A stretch of DNA of 64,000 nt from Jatrophihabitans endophyticus (GTDB lineage Bacteria > Actinomycetota > Actinomycetes > Mycobacteriales > Jatrophihabitantaceae). Made by a program: the position numbers and the translations under genes. This document shows positions 19,840-28,914 of the stretch, piece after piece. Position 1 is the first letter of the stretch, and the number at the start of each line of letters is the position of its first letter. The notes below the pieces were generated by a model, which was given only the letters and a program-made list of their open reading frames with translations, did no database searches and was not told the origin of the DNA. The stretch covers positions 124,001-188,000 of the forward strand of contig NZ_FQVU01000001.1 of assembly GCF_900129455.1 (NCBI RefSeq), written 5' to 3'.

Positions 19840-21207
19840 ATGACCAGCACGCTGTCCACGACCACGGGTGCCGCCACCGGCGCCGACTCCGGTCGCGAGG
19901 CCCCGCTCACCCTCGACGAGACCGCACCCCGGACGCTCGGGTTGGCCGACCACCTCGGCATGTGGGGCAACCTCGGGGTGAGCCTGCTCGGCTTCACCGG
20001 GGCCATCTACGTCCTCACGCCGGTCGACGGCGCGCCGGCGCTCGCGTTCGGCGCCGCCCTGCTCGCCATCGTGCTCGGCACCGTGCTCGGCACCGCCGCC
20101 GTGTCGATCGCCGCAGTCCCCGGCGCGCAGACCGGCCAGCCGTCCATGGTGCTGCTGCGCGGCCTGTTCGGCGCGAAGCTCTCCTGGCTGCCGACGACGC
20201 TGAACATCGTCCAGCTGCTGGGATGGACCGCATTCGAGCTCGTCACGATCAGCACCGCGCTGAGCCAGGTGGTCGACGGGGTCCCGCGCTGGGTGTGGGT
20301 GCTGCTCGGCGGCGCCGTGACCGTGGGCCTGTCGCTGCGGCCCCTCGGCTGGATCCGCGTCCTGCGCCGCTACGTCACCGTCCTCGTCATGATCGCGATG
20401 GCCTGGTTCGCGATCCAACTGCTGCGCAACCCGCTGCCGGGTCTCGGCGACGGTTCGTGGCAGAACTTCTGGGTCGCGACCGACACCGTCATCGCCGTCT
20501 CGGTGTCGTGGGTGCCCGTCGTCGCCGACTACACGCGCCATTCGCGCACGGTGCGCAGCGCCGCGTGGGGCACCTTCGCCGGCTACTCCGTCACGCAGAT
20601 CCTCTGCTACGCGATCGGCCTCGTCACCCTCGTCACGGTGGCGCGCGGCGACGCCGACCAGGTGTTCGGCGCGTTCCTGGCCGTCCCGCTCGGCGCGCTC
20701 GCCTTCGCCGTGCTCGCGGTTCGCGAGCTCGACCAGTCGTTCGTCGACGCGTACTCGTCCGGCATCTCGGTGCAGAACCTGCTGCCGCGCGTGGACCGGC
20801 GCATCCTCACCACCGCCGTCGGGGTGCTCGCCACCCTCGGCGCGATCGTCCTCGACATCGAGGACTACGGGAACTTCCTCACCCTGCTCGGGTCGGTGTT
20901 CGTGCCGCTGCTCGGCGTGCTGGCCGTCGACTGGTTCCTCGTCTCGCGGGGCCGGTGGGATCTCTCCGAGCAGGCGCCGCTGCGTCCCCTCATGCTGCTG
21001 CCGTGGTTGGTGGGGTTTGCGACGTATCAGGTGATCAATCCGGGTTACATCGGGTGGTGGGGACGAATGTGGTCCCACGTACGGTGGTTCGACCAACAGA
21101 GCTGGATGAGCGCGTCGGTGCTGTCGTTCGCGGTGGCGGCGGTCGTCACCGTCCCGATCGCCGCGTTCGACAGGAGAATGAGTGCTCGTCCATCCCGAGG
21201 TCGCTGA
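19840..21207 (+). CDS. cytX: CytX-like NCS1 permease, putative HMP transporter
   Basis: The 455-residue membrane protein belongs to the NCS1 cytosine/purine/hydantoin permease superfamily. It has about 12 hydrophobic segments, with [20 protein letters not shown] at the first helices and [14 protein letters not shown] in the middle. The TPP riboswitch immediately upstream identifies it as the thiamine-regulated CytX subgroup, predicted to import hydroxymethylpyrimidine. The start at 19840 is 4 nt after the riboswitch's GGGAGA. The 3' end overlaps psuG by 26 bp, so the riboswitch probably also affects psuG and psuK. Confidence 0.85.
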   Translation: MTSTLSTTTGAATGADSGREAPLTLDETAPRTLGLADHLGMWGNLGVSLLGFTGAIYVLTPVDGAPALAFGAALLAIVLGTVLGTAAVSIAAVPGAQTGQPSMVLLRGLFGAKLSWLPTTLNIVQLLGWTAFELVTISTALSQVVDGVPRWVWVLLGGAVTVGLSLRPLGWIRVLRRYVTVLVMIAMAWFAIQLLRNPLPGLGDGSWQNFWVATDTVIAVSVSWVPVVADYTRHSRTVRSAAWGTFAGYSVTQILCYAIGLVTLVTVARGDADQVFGAFLAVPLGALAFAVLAVRELDQSFVDAYSSGISVQNLLPRVDRRILTTAVGVLATLGAIVLDIEDYGNFLTLLGSVFVPLLGVLAVDWFLVSRGRWDLSEQAPLRPLMLLPWLVGFATYQVINPGYIGWWGRMWSHVRWFDQQSWMSASVLSFAVAAVVTVPIAAFDRRMSARPSRGR

Positions 21208-22132
21208 GGCGCTCGCTGCGCATCGCCCCGTCGTCGCGCTCGAGAGCACGATCATCAGCCACGGGCTGCCGCGGCCGGACAACCTGCGCATAGCCCGCGA
21301 GATCGAGGACGCGGTCCGGCAGGAGGGCGCGGTCCCCGCCACCATCGCGATCGTCGACGGGCAGGCCCGCATCGGCCTGGACGACGACGCGCTGGCCCGC
21401 GTGGCCGGCGCGACCGGTGCCGGGGAGGTCGACAAGGTGAGCGTCCGTGACGTCGCCGTCGTCGCCGCCCGCGGCGGGGTGGGCGCCACCACCGTCGCCT
21501 CGACCGCTCACCTCGCCGCGCGCGCCGGCATCCGGGTCTTCGCGACCGGCGGCCTCGGCGGCGTGCACCGCGAGGCCCGTGACACGTGGGACGAGTCGGC
21601 CGACCTCACCACGCTGTCGCGCACCGCGGTGCTCGTCGTCTGCGCCGGCGTGAAGTCCATCCTCGACGTCGGCGCCACCCTGGAGCGGCTCGAGACCCTC
21701 AACGTCGGCGTGCTGGGCTACCGCACCGAGCGCTTCCCCGGCTTCTACCTGCGCGACTCGGGCCACCCCATCGGCTGGCAGGTCGACACCCCCGCCGACG
21801 TCGCCGCGGTGCTGCGCGCCCAAGACGACCTCGGCACCGGTGGTTACGGGCTCGTGCTGGCCAACCCGATCGCCGCCGCGGACGAGCTCGACCGCGACCT
21901 GCACGACCGGACGCTGAACGCCGGCCTCGCGGCGGCGCAGGCGGCCGGGGTTCGCGGCAAGGACGTCACGCCCTTCCTGCTCGAGTTCTTCCACCGCGAG
22001 ACGCACGGCGCGTCGCTCGCCGCGAACGTCGCGCTCGTCGTCGCGAACGCGCGGCTCGCGGCGGCGGTCGCGTCGCACTACGCGGCCTCGCACGACGCGG
22101 CCTCGCACGCCCCGGACGCGGCGGCCGGCTGA
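21182..22132 (+). CDS. psuG: Pseudouridine-5'-phosphate glycosidase PsuG
   Basis: The 316-residue enzyme reversibly cleaves the C-C glycosidic bond of pseudouridine 5'-phosphate to uracil and ribose 5-phosphate. Family marks are [18 protein letters not shown] (with the metal-binding Glu), [24 protein letters not shown] (the catalytic Lys), LNVGVLGY and [12 protein letters not shown]. The GTG at 21182 is inside the 3' end of cytX. psuK follows, with a TGATG start-stop overlap. Placement behind a TPP-regulated transporter is unusual for this pathway. Confidence 0.92.
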   Translation: MLVHPEVAEALAAHRPVVALESTIISHGLPRPDNLRIAREIEDAVRQEGAVPATIAIVDGQARIGLDDDALARVAGATGAGEVDKVSVRDVAVVAARGGVGATTVASTAHLAARAGIRVFATGGLGGVHREARDTWDESADLTTLSRTAVLVVCAGVKSILDVGATLERLETLNVGVLGYRTERFPGFYLRDSGHPIGWQVDTPADVAAVLRAQDDLGTGGYGLVLANPIAAADELDRDLHDRTLNAGLAAAQAAGVRGKDVTPFLLEFFHRETHGASLAANVALVVANARLAAAVASHYAASHDAASHAPDAAAG

Positions 22133-23004
22133 TGCACGTCGTCTGCGTCGGCGACCTGATGGTCGACTTCGTCGCCCGGCTGCCCGGCCCGATCGCCTTC
22201 GGCTCCGACACGCCGGCCGCCATCGAGGTCTACGGCGGCGGCGCAGCCGCGAACGTGGCGGCCTGGCTCGCCCACGCCGGCGCCCAGGCGACGTTCGTCG
22301 GCCGCATCGGCGACGACCACGCCGGCCTGATGGCCGCCGACGAGCTCACCGCGGCCGGCGTCACGCCCGTCGTCGAGATCGACCCGAACCGCGCGACGGG
22401 CCTCTGCATCGTCTTGGTCGACGAGCGCGGCGAACGGTCGATGGTGCCCTCGACGGGAGCCAACGACGCCGCGGCGGACGTGGCGCTGATCCCGGCGACG
22501 GCCGACTGGCTCTACGTCTCGGGCTACGCCCTGCTCGGCGAGGGGCCGCGCTCGTTCGCGCTCGACGCGTTGGCGCTCGCGCGCGAGCGGGGCTGGTCGA
22601 TCGCGGTCGACGCCGCCTCCGCCGCGCCGCTCGCGGCCGCGGGCGCCGAGAACTTCCTCGACTGGATCGGCACCGATCTGCTGCTGTTCGCCAACCACGA
22701 CGAGGCGCGGGTCCTCACCGGCCTGGACGAGCCGTCCGCCGCGGCGCAGGCGCTCGCGTTGCGCTGTGGGCACGCCGTCGTCAAGCGCGGGCCGCTCGGC
22801 GCGGTGTGGTCCGACGGCACGGGGGTGCGCTCGGTGCCCGCCGTCGAGGTGGAGGTCTTCGACTCCACGGGTGCCGGCGACGCGTTCGCCGCCGGCTTCC
22901 TGGCCGCCACCGGCGAGATCGCCGACTGCCTCGACCAGGCCACCCGGCTGGCGTCCAGGGCCGTCGCGCACGCCGGCGCGCGGCCCCGCCCCGCCGCGAG
23001 CTGA
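22132..23004 (+). CDS. psuK: PfkB-family kinase, probable pseudouridine kinase
   Basis: The 290-residue kinase has the ribokinase-fold features of the PfkB family: VCVGDLMVDFV at the start, VYGGGAAANVAAWLAHAG, and the catalytic loop DSTGAGDAFAAGFL near residue 245, with the GAGD anion hole and catalytic Asp. Being coupled to psuG by a 1-bp overlap, it most likely phosphorylates pseudouridine to the PsuG substrate. Sequence alone cannot exclude another sugar, nucleoside or HMP-like substrate. The stop falls in a short hairpin shared with the convergent EAL gene. Confidence 0.75.
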   Translation: MHVVCVGDLMVDFVARLPGPIAFGSDTPAAIEVYGGGAAANVAAWLAHAGAQATFVGRIGDDHAGLMAADELTAAGVTPVVEIDPNRATGLCIVLVDERGERSMVPSTGANDAAADVALIPATADWLYVSGYALLGEGPRSFALDALALARERGWSIAVDAASAAPLAAAGAENFLDWIGTDLLLFANHDEARVLTGLDEPSAAAQALALRCGHAVVKRGPLGAVWSDGTGVRSVPAVEVEVFDSTGAGDAFAAGFLAATGEIADCLDQATRLASRAVAHAGARPRPAAS

Positions 23005-23017
23005 ACCGATCAGCTCG
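22997..23017. terminator. Bidirectional hairpin shared by psuK and the EAL-DICT gene
   Basis: Eight-bp arms CGAGCTGA and TCAGCTCG flank a 5-nt loop. Each arm contains the stop codon of one convergent gene (psuK TGA, EAL gene TCA in plus-strand reading). Confidence 0.5.
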
Positions 23018-24260
23018 GCGCCGGCGCGACGCGGTCCAGCAGCACGTGCATCGCGGCGACGACGGCATCGCGGCGGTAGGTGAGCGCGAACCGGAAGCGT
23101 CGTGACGCGTCCGGCCCGGTGTCGCCGAGGTCGCGGGCCAGCAGCGCCCCCGCGAAGTGCGGGGCGAGCACCACGACGTCCCACTCCTGGCGCACCGGGT
23201 CGGCGGGGTCGAGGTTGGCCCCCCGCACGCCGGCCACCGGTTCGCTGCCGAGCCCCTCGCCGATCAACGCGACGAAGCCGAGCTTGTCGGCCAGCTCGGT
23301 GTAGCGCGCTCGCGTGATCTCGCTGAAGTGACGGGCCTCCTGCAGCGTGCTCGCGATGATGGCGCTCGGCCCGAGCGCCGCGGCCTCGCGTTCGAGGTGC
23401 TTGCTGATCTCGACGAGCAACGACTTCGGCGAGACGCGCATCGCGGCCTCGGGCGGGATGCAGTCGAAGGGCGACGCCGGCGGCGACGGCGGCGCGGCGA
23501 CGTGCAGCTGCAGCGACCCGGTACGCCGCTTACGGGTCAGCTCGGGTGCGGCGCGGCCGAACAGGAAACCCTGCCCGAAGCGTGCGCCGAGCGCCCGGGC
23601 GATGGTGAGGTGGCGCGCGGTCTCGATGCCCTCGGCGAGCAGCACGGCTCCGGTCTGTTCGGTGTAGGCGTTGGTGGCGGTCATGATGTGCGCGGCCGCC
23701 GGCCCGGGACGCTGCTGCACCAGTCGCAGGTCGAGCTTGACGACGTCCGGGCGCAGCAGCGGCATGAACGCCAGCGACAGGTCGTCGGCGCCGACGTCGT
23801 CGAGTGCGATGCGCCATCCCTTGCGACGCAGCTCGCCGACGGCGGCCAGCAGCTCGGCCGGCCGCGCCGCGAGCGCCCGCTCGGTGACCTCGAGGACGAG
23901 GCGGAGCCGGCCGGGCACCCGCTCGGCCAGGGAGGCGAAGTCGTCGAAGCGTTCGGAGTCGACGACGTCGGGCTCGACGTTGACGAACAGCGTGAGCGGC
24001 CCGGCCATGCCGGCCTCGACGGCGGCGCTGACCGCGTTACGCCGGCACAGGTCGTCGACCTCGGCGAGCAGGCCCCCGGCCCGGGCCGCGGCGAACAGCG
24101 GCTGCGGCGCGGCGAAGGGGCCGTCGGGCCCGCGCGAGAGGGCCTCGTAGGCGACCACGCGATCGTCGTAGAGGTCGACGATGGGCTGGAAGTGGGTGCG
24201 GACGGCGCCCGCGTCGAGCAGGTGGGCGACCTGCGATCGGAGCATCTGGTCGACGGTCAT
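23010..24260 (-). CDS. EAL-DICT protein, putative c-di-GMP phosphodiesterase
   Basis: This 416-residue soluble protein has an N-terminal EAL domain and a C-terminal DICT sensory domain. The EAL signature is YEALSRGPDGPF. Metal and catalytic residues are visible in LFVNVEPD, EVTERAL, IALDDVGADD (DDVG instead of DDFG), VVKLDLRL, LLAEGIETA and ARFGQGFLFG, so it could be an active phosphodiesterase. The C-terminal half (from about residue 275, SPKSLLVEISKHLE onward) resembles DICT domains that accompany EAL, GGDEF and two-component modules. The signal sensed is unknown. It has no membrane segment. Confidence 0.82.
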   Translation of the reverse strand: MTVDQMLRSQVAHLLDAGAVRTHFQPIVDLYDDRVVAYEALSRGPDGPFAAPQPLFAAARAGGLLAEVDDLCRRNAVSAAVEAGMAGPLTLFVNVEPDVVDSERFDDFASLAERVPGRLRLVLEVTERALAARPAELLAAVGELRRKGWRIALDDVGADDLSLAFMPLLRPDVVKLDLRLVQQRPGPAAAHIMTATNAYTEQTGAVLLAEGIETARHLTIARALGARFGQGFLFGRAAPELTRKRRTGSLQLHVAAPPSPPASPFDCIPPEAAMRVSPKSLLVEISKHLEREAAALGPSAIIASTLQEARHFSEITRARYTELADKLGFVALIGEGLGSEPVAGVRGANLDPADPVRQEWDVVVLAPHFAGALLARDLGDTGPDASRRFRFALTYRRDAVVAAMHVLLDRVAPAPS

Positions 24261-24297
24261 CGGTCACGTCCTGGGTGAGGTACGCACGGCTGAGGGT

Positions 24298-25053
24298 TCA
24301 GCCGTTCTCGCGGTGGTAGGTCACGTCGCTGCCGACGAGGTCGATGCGCAGGCCGTCCGGCGCCATCGACAGGCGCTGCACGTCGACGTCGAAGGGGATG
24401 TTGCGCAACGGCACCGCGACGTCGAACACCTGGGACAGCACCTGCGACACCGGCGCGGCGAGGTCACCCAGCCCGTTGACCTGCGCCTTGGCGAACGACA
24501 GCGCGCCGTTGGTGAGCACCGGGGCCGCGGTGATGGTCGGCGTGAAGGTCTGGCCGAACACCGTGATCTGCTTGCGGGCGCGGATCCGCCCGTGGCCGGC
24601 GTAGCTGACGTCGACCCGGAGCGCGTCGCTGAGCTGGGCGTAGCCGATCGTGCCGACCGCGGTGGCGTGCTCGGCGTGGTAGTCGGCGAAGTCCCGGGAG
24701 ACGGTGAGGTCGTCGAGCACCACCCGCAGCCGCGAGAGGGTCAGCCGGACGTCGTCGTCGCCCACGGGGACGTCGGCGGCGGTCACGGTGATGTGGTCGT
24801 AGCGACCGCGCGCGAACTGGGTGAGGAAGGGGAACCCGCCGATGTCGACGTCGGGCTCGGACCCGAGATGCTGCGACTGCCGCAACGCGGTGGCGGCGAC
24901 CTTCTGCGCGACGACGTCGCCGACGCGGTCGGCCGCGATCAGCAGCACGACCAGCACGAGGACGGCGATCAGCACCCGGCGCAGGGAACGCCCGCCCGAG
25001 CGGCGCGGCGGCGGGCGACCCCACTGCTGGGCTGCCGGGTCGCCGTAGGACAT
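24298..25053 (-). CDS. DUF2993 (LmeA-like) membrane-anchored protein
   Basis: The 251-residue protein starts with a basic, Pro/Gln-rich cytoplasmic tail, then a single hydrophobic segment (VLIAVLVLVVLLIAADRV, about residues 28-45). An extracytoplasmic DUF2993 domain follows (VDIGGFPFLTQFARGRYDHI). In mycobacteria the relative LmeA controls the mannan chain length of lipomannan and binds phosphoinositides; here this is only a homology-based suggestion. The kinase gene is divergent, 138 bp away. Confidence 0.8.
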   Translation of the reverse strand: MSYGDPAAQQWGRPPPRRSGGRSLRRVLIAVLVLVVLLIAADRVGDVVAQKVAATALRQSQHLGSEPDVDIGGFPFLTQFARGRYDHITVTAADVPVGDDDVRLTLSRLRVVLDDLTVSRDFADYHAEHATAVGTIGYAQLSDALRVDVSYAGHGRIRARKQITVFGQTFTPTITAAPVLTNGALSFAKAQVNGLGDLAAPVSQVLSQVFDVAVPLRNIPFDVDVQRLSMAPDGLRIDLVGSDVTYHRENG

Positions 25054-25151
25054 CGTCCGATGGTGGCACGCCCCACCGACGACGTCCTGTCGGCTCGCCC
25101 CCGCCGCGCCACCCGGCTGCGCCACCCGGCCGCGCCCGGGCCGTCGTTGCG

Positions 25152-25157
25152 TACGAT
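25152..25157 (+). promoter_or_regulatory. -10 box (TACGAT) for the Ser/Thr kinase
   Basis: The hexamer overlaps the first in-frame ATG (25156). Transcription would start near 25164 and leave a short leader with GGAAGGA before the GTG at 25192. It is used here to choose the kinase start. Confidence 0.45.
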
Positions 25158-25191
25158 GCCCGGGACCGCCGATCGGAAGGACGACACCGCC

Positions 25192-26436
25192 GTGGCCGAG
25201 GACTTCGGCCCGTACCGCCTCGAGGAGGTGATCGGGCGTGGGGGCATGGGGATCGTCTACCGGGCGTTCGATACCCGTCGCGACCGCATCGTCGCGCTCA
25301 AGCGGCTGCCGCGCGAACTCGCGGTCGACGAGCACTTCCAGGCCCGGTTCCGTCGCGAGTCCCGGCTGGCCGCCCGGCTGAACGAGCCGCACATCATCCC
25401 GATCCACGACTTCGGCGAGATCGACGGCCAGCTGTTCCTCGACATGCGACTGGTCGAGGGCCGCGACCTCGGCCGCCTCATCGCCGACGAGGGCGGGACG
25501 CTGCGGCCCGAGCTCGCCGTCGACGTCATCGTCCAGGTCGCCGCCGCGCTCTCGGCGGCGCACGAGGCCGGGCTGATGCACCGCGACATCAAGCCGTCGA
25601 ACGTCCTCGTCACCGGCATCACCGAGCGCGACCGCACCAGCCCGTTCGCGTACCTCGTCGACTTCGGCATCGCCCGCAAGATCGGCACCGAGGGCACCGC
25701 GTTGACCACCACCACCGACTGGTTCGGCACCGTCGCCTACATGGCTCCCGAGCGCATCAGCGGCTCCTCGGGCGACACCCGGTCCGACATCTACTCGCTG
25801 GCCTGTCTGCTCTACCAGTGCCTCGTCGGGCAGGCGCCGTTCACGGGCGAGGCCCTACAGGTGCTGTTCGCGCACGTGAACAACCCGCCGCCGTCGACGT
25901 CCGAGCGCCGCCCGGGCGTCCCGGCCGCCCTCGACGCGGCCATCCGCCGCGGCATGGCCAAGCGACCGGACGACCGCTTCCAGACCGTCGCGGAGTTCGC
26001 GACGGCGATCCGCGCCGCCGGCACGGGCACGGGCGCACCGGTCAGCCTGCCTGCGCCCCCGCAGCCCGCCGGCCGGCACGCCGGCGCGGCCCGCCAGCCG
26101 GCACCTGCCCACGCCGGCGCCGTCCCCCGCTCGGGGCCGCTCGACTCCCGACCGCCGCAGTCGGGGCCGCTCGACTCCTACCCGCCGCGGTCGGGACCGC
26201 CGCAGTCGTTCCCGCCGCGGTCGGGACCGCCCCGCTCCGGACCGCCGAACTCGGTCCCGCCACACGCCGGCCCCGCGAACTCCTTCCCGCCGCGGGCCGG
26301 TTCGCCCCACTCGGTCCCCCCACGGGGTCCGGACGCACGCGGACACCAGGACCGCGCCCTCGCCGTGATGGTCGCGGTCGCGGTCGTCGTGGTCATCGCG
26401 GCCGTCGTCGCCGTGATCGTCGCCGTCGCCGGCTGA
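25192..26436 (+). CDS. Ser/Thr protein kinase with sensorless tail and one transmembrane helix
   Basis: The 414-residue PknB-type kinase has all catalytic motifs: glycine loop IGRGGMGIVY, ALKR Lys, HRDIKPSN catalytic loop, DFG, and YMAPERIS. After about residue 290 comes a Pro-rich segment with seven or so SGPP/PPRSGPP repeats, then a C-terminal hydrophobic helix (ALAVMVAVAVVVVIAAVV) and nothing beyond it. It therefore lacks the extracellular sensor (PASTA or other) of many relatives. The GTG at 25192 is preferred because GGAAGGA lies 11 nt upstream and the alternative ATG (25156) overlaps the -10 box. It converges on hutI with a 7-bp gap. Confidence 0.85.
   Translation: MAEDFGPYRLEEVIGRGGMGIVYRAFDTRRDRIVALKRLPRELAVDEHFQARFRRESRLAARLNEPHIIPIHDFGEIDGQLFLDMRLVEGRDLGRLIADEGGTLRPELAVDVIVQVAAALSAAHEAGLMHRDIKPSNVLVTGITERDRTSPFAYLVDFGIARKIGTEGTALTTTTDWFGTVAYMAPERISGSSGDTRSDIYSLACLLYQCLVGQAPFTGEALQVLFAHVNNPPPSTSERRPGVPAALDAAIRRGMAKRPDDRFQTVAEFATAIRAAGTGTGAPVSLPAPPQPAGRHAGAARQPAPAHAGAVPRSGPLDSRPPQSGPLDSYPPRSGPPQSFPPRSGPPRSGPPNSVPPHAGPANSFPPRAGSPHSVPPRGPDARGHQDRALAVMVAVAVVVVIAAVVAVIVAVAG
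26120..26340 (+). repeat. Proline-rich repeat region inside the kinase tail
   Basis: Imperfect 21-27-bp units encode variants of SGPLDSxPP, SGPPxSFPPR and AGPxNSxPP, about eight in tandem. They are all in frame and form the juxtamembrane linker. Confidence 0.7.
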
Positions 26437-26447
26437 CCGCCGGTCAG
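26433..26447. terminator. Bidirectional hairpin shared by the kinase gene and hutI
   Basis: Arms CTGACC and GGTCAG with a 3-nt loop contain the stop codon of the kinase on one strand and that of hutI on the other. Confidence 0.45.
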
Positions 26448-27607
26448 GACCGCGGGGCGACGTCCAGCGCGCGGGCGAGCGGGACGCCCGGCCGGTAGGC
26501 CAGGTGCAGGTAGGTGGGGGCCGCCAGCAGCGCGAGGTCGGCCCGGCCACCGACGACGACGCGACCGACGTCCTCGCGACGCAGCGACCGCGCCGCGCCC
26601 GCCGTCGCCGCCCACAGCGCCTCGGCCGGCGTCATGGCCATCTCGCGCACCGCGAGGGCGATCGCGAACGGCATCGACGAGGTGTAGCTCGTCCCCGGGT
26701 TGCAGTCGGTGGCCAACCCGACAGTGACACCCGCGGCCAGCAACCGCCGCGCGTCCGGGTAGGGCGAGCGGGTCGAGAACTCGACGCCGGGCAGCAGCGT
26801 CGCCACGGTCTCGCTCCCGGCGAGGGCGTCGACGTCGGCATCGGTCAGGTACGTGCAGTGGTCGACGCTCGCGGCCCCGAGGTCGACGGCCAGCGCCACC
26901 CCGGGACCGGCGGCGAGCTGGTTGCCGTGCACCCGCAGGCCGAGGCCGGCCGCCGCGCCCGCGCCGAGGACGGTGCGCGCCTCGTCGGCGTCGAACGCGT
27001 GCGGGCTCGCCGGTTCGCAGAAGACGTCGATCCACCGGGCGTGCGGAGCACAGGCCGCCAGCATCGGCCCGCTCACCGTCCGTACGTACTCGTCACGCTG
27101 CGTGCCCGGCGGGACGACGTGCGCGCCGAGGAAGGTGACCTCCTCGACGACGCCGGCCGCGAGCCGGAGCACGCGCTCCTCGTCGGCGACGGTGAGGCCG
27201 TACCCGCTCTTGACCTCCACCGTGGTCGTGCCCTGCGCGCGCAGCTCGGCGAGCCGGCCGACGAGCCCGCGGCGCAGCTCGTCGTCCGGGGCACGACGCG
27301 TGGCCGTCACCGTGGCGGCGATGCCGCCGCCGTCGTAGCGCTCCCCCGCCATCCGCGCCGCGAACTCGGCCGACCGGTCGCCGGCGAAGACCGGGTGTGT
27401 GTGCGAGTCGACGAAGCCGGGGACGACGGCCTGCCCGCCCACGTCCGTCCGCTCGTCGGCCGCCGGCGCGTCGGCGGCGCGACCGACCCAGGCGACCCGC
27501 TCGTCGGCGACGACCAGCGCGGCGTCGTGCAGCACGCCGAGCGGTGTGCCGTCGTGCACCGGGTCGTTGGTGACGAGCTCCCCGATGCCGGTGATCAGCG
27601 TGGCCAT
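26444..27607 (-). CDS. hutI: Imidazolonepropionase HutI
   Basis: The 387-residue amidohydrolase-fold enzyme opens imidazolonepropionate to N-formimino-L-glutamate, the third step of histidine breakdown. Metal and substrate residues appear in [63 protein letters not shown] and [11 protein letters not shown]. The start at 27607 lies 13 bp inside the 3' end of hutF, so the two are coupled. It is the last gene of the hut operon and shares a hairpin with the convergent kinase. Confidence 0.95.
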   Translation of the reverse strand: MATLITGIGELVTNDPVHDGTPLGVLHDAALVVADERVAWVGRAADAPAADERTDVGGQAVVPGFVDSHTHPVFAGDRSAEFAARMAGERYDGGGIAATVTATRRAPDDELRRGLVGRLAELRAQGTTTVEVKSGYGLTVADEERVLRLAAGVVEEVTFLGAHVVPPGTQRDEYVRTVSGPMLAACAPHARWIDVFCEPASPHAFDADEARTVLGAGAAAGLGLRVHGNQLAAGPGVALAVDLGAASVDHCTYLTDADVDALAGSETVATLLPGVEFSTRSPYPDARRLLAAGVTVGLATDCNPGTSYTSSMPFAIALAVREMAMTPAEALWAATAGAARSLRREDVGRVVVGGRADLALLAAPTYLHLAYRPGVPLARALDVAPRS

Positions 27608-28914
27608 ACCGCTCCGATCGCGTCGCCGAGCAGTCGTCCCACGTCCCCGAGCACGTGGACACCGTCGCGCACCACGACCCGGCCGTCCACCAGCACGGTG
27701 TCGACGTCGGCCGCGGTCGCTGCGAAGAGCAGCTGTTCCGGCGCCGCGCCCGCGGTGCGCGCACTGTCGAGCCGGACGGCCACCAGGTCGGCGCGCGCGC
27801 CGGGTGCGAGCGCGCCCGCGTCGGGCCAGCCGAGCGCGTCGTGTCGCGTGGCCGCGGCGAGCAGCTCGGCCGGGCGGAACGCACCCCGGCGCCCGCTGCG
27901 CAACCGCTCGTCGAGCTCCAGCGCGCGCGCCTCCTCGAACATGTCGATGACCGCGTGCTGGTCGGTGCCGAGCGAGAGCACGGCCGGCTCGGCGTCGGCG
28001 AGCGCGCGCGCCGGGCCGATCCCGTCGGCGAGGTCGCGCTCGGTCGTGGGGCAGAAGCAGGCGGTCGTGCCCGAGTGCGCGATGGTCGCGATGTCGGCGG
28101 CGGTGAGGTGGGTGGCGTGGACGGCCGTGGCGGTCGGGCCGAGCACGCCCGCGTCGGCCAGCAGGGCCGTCGGCGTGCGACCGTGGACGGCCAGGCATGC
28201 CTCGTTCTCGGCCGGCTGTTCGGAGACGTGGACGTGCAGCGGGCGGGCACCGGCGGCGCGGCCGACGGTGCGCAGCGCGTCGGCGGGGACGGCGCGCACC
28301 GAGTGGATCGCGGCGCCGACGCGCAGCCCGTCGTCCTCACGCACCGCCGCGACGCGCTCGGCCCACGCGTCGGCGTCGGCGTCGGCGAAGCGGCGCTGGA
28401 CCTCGTCGAGCGGCTGGTACCCGGCGCCGGTCAGCCCGCCGGCCAGGTAGCAGGCATCCAGCAGCGTGAGGCGGATCCCGGCGTCGCGAGCGGCCTGCCG
28501 CAGCGCCTCGGCCATCGCGTTCGGCTCGGCGTAGGGGCGCCCGCCCGGCACGTGGTGCAGGTAGTGGAACTCCCCCACCGTCGTGATGCCGGCCAGCGCC
28601 ATCTCGGCGTACGTCGCCCGGGCGAGCGCGAGGTAGCGGTCGGGATCGAGCCCGGCGGCGACGGCGTACATCCGCTCGCGCCAGGTCCAGAACGTGCCGC
28701 CGCCGTCGTGCGTCCGTCCGCGCAGGGCCCGGTGGAAGGCGTGGCTGTGGTTGTTCGCGAAGCCGGGCAGCGCGACCCCGGGTAGCCGGGTCGCACCGTC
28801 CGCGGCGGCGCCTGGCGTCACGGCGGTGAAACGGCCGTCGCGGACGTCGAGGCGGACGTCGCGGGCCGGGCCGTCGGGCAGCAGCGCGTGTGCCGCGAAG
28901 TACGCGCTCGTCAT
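27595..28914 (-). CDS. hutF: Formimidoylglutamate deiminase HutF
   Basis: The 439-residue enzyme hydrolyses N-formimino-L-glutamate to N-formyl-L-glutamate and ammonia, the committed step of the five-step histidine pathway. Marks are [20 protein letters not shown] (metal His pair), [36 protein letters not shown] and [18 protein letters not shown]. It overlaps hutI downstream by 13 bp. Its start at 28914 overlaps the end of the upstream M20 hydrolase gene, which stops at 28911. Having HutF implies that a formylglutamate amidohydrolase, not HutG formimidoylglutamase, is needed to finish the pathway. Confidence 0.93.
   Translation of the reverse strand: MTSAYFAAHALLPDGPARDVRLDVRDGRFTAVTPGAAADGATRLPGVALPGFANNHSHAFHRALRGRTHDGGGTFWTWRERMYAVAAGLDPDRYLALARATYAEMALAGITTVGEFHYLHHVPGGRPYAEPNAMAEALRQAARDAGIRLTLLDACYLAGGLTGAGYQPLDEVQRRFADADADAWAERVAAVREDDGLRVGAAIHSVRAVPADALRTVGRAAGARPLHVHVSEQPAENEACLAVHGRTPTALLADAGVLGPTATAVHATHLTAADIATIAHSGTTACFCPTTERDLADGIGPARALADAEPAVLSLGTDQHAVIDMFEEARALELDERLRSGRRGAFRPAELLAAATRHDALGWPDAGALAPGARADLVAVRLDSARTAGAAPEQLLFAATAADVDTVLVDGRVVVRDGVHVLGDVGRLLGDAIGAVWPR

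Noticed and set aside
26120-26340. Possible CRISPR-like repeat array
   Set aside because: The repeats are imperfect, in frame, and encode the kinase's proline-rich linker; there is no repeat-spacer pattern.
26504-28450. 648-codon plus-strand open frame opposite hutI and hutF
   Set aside because: Antisense shadow of two well-supported hut genes.
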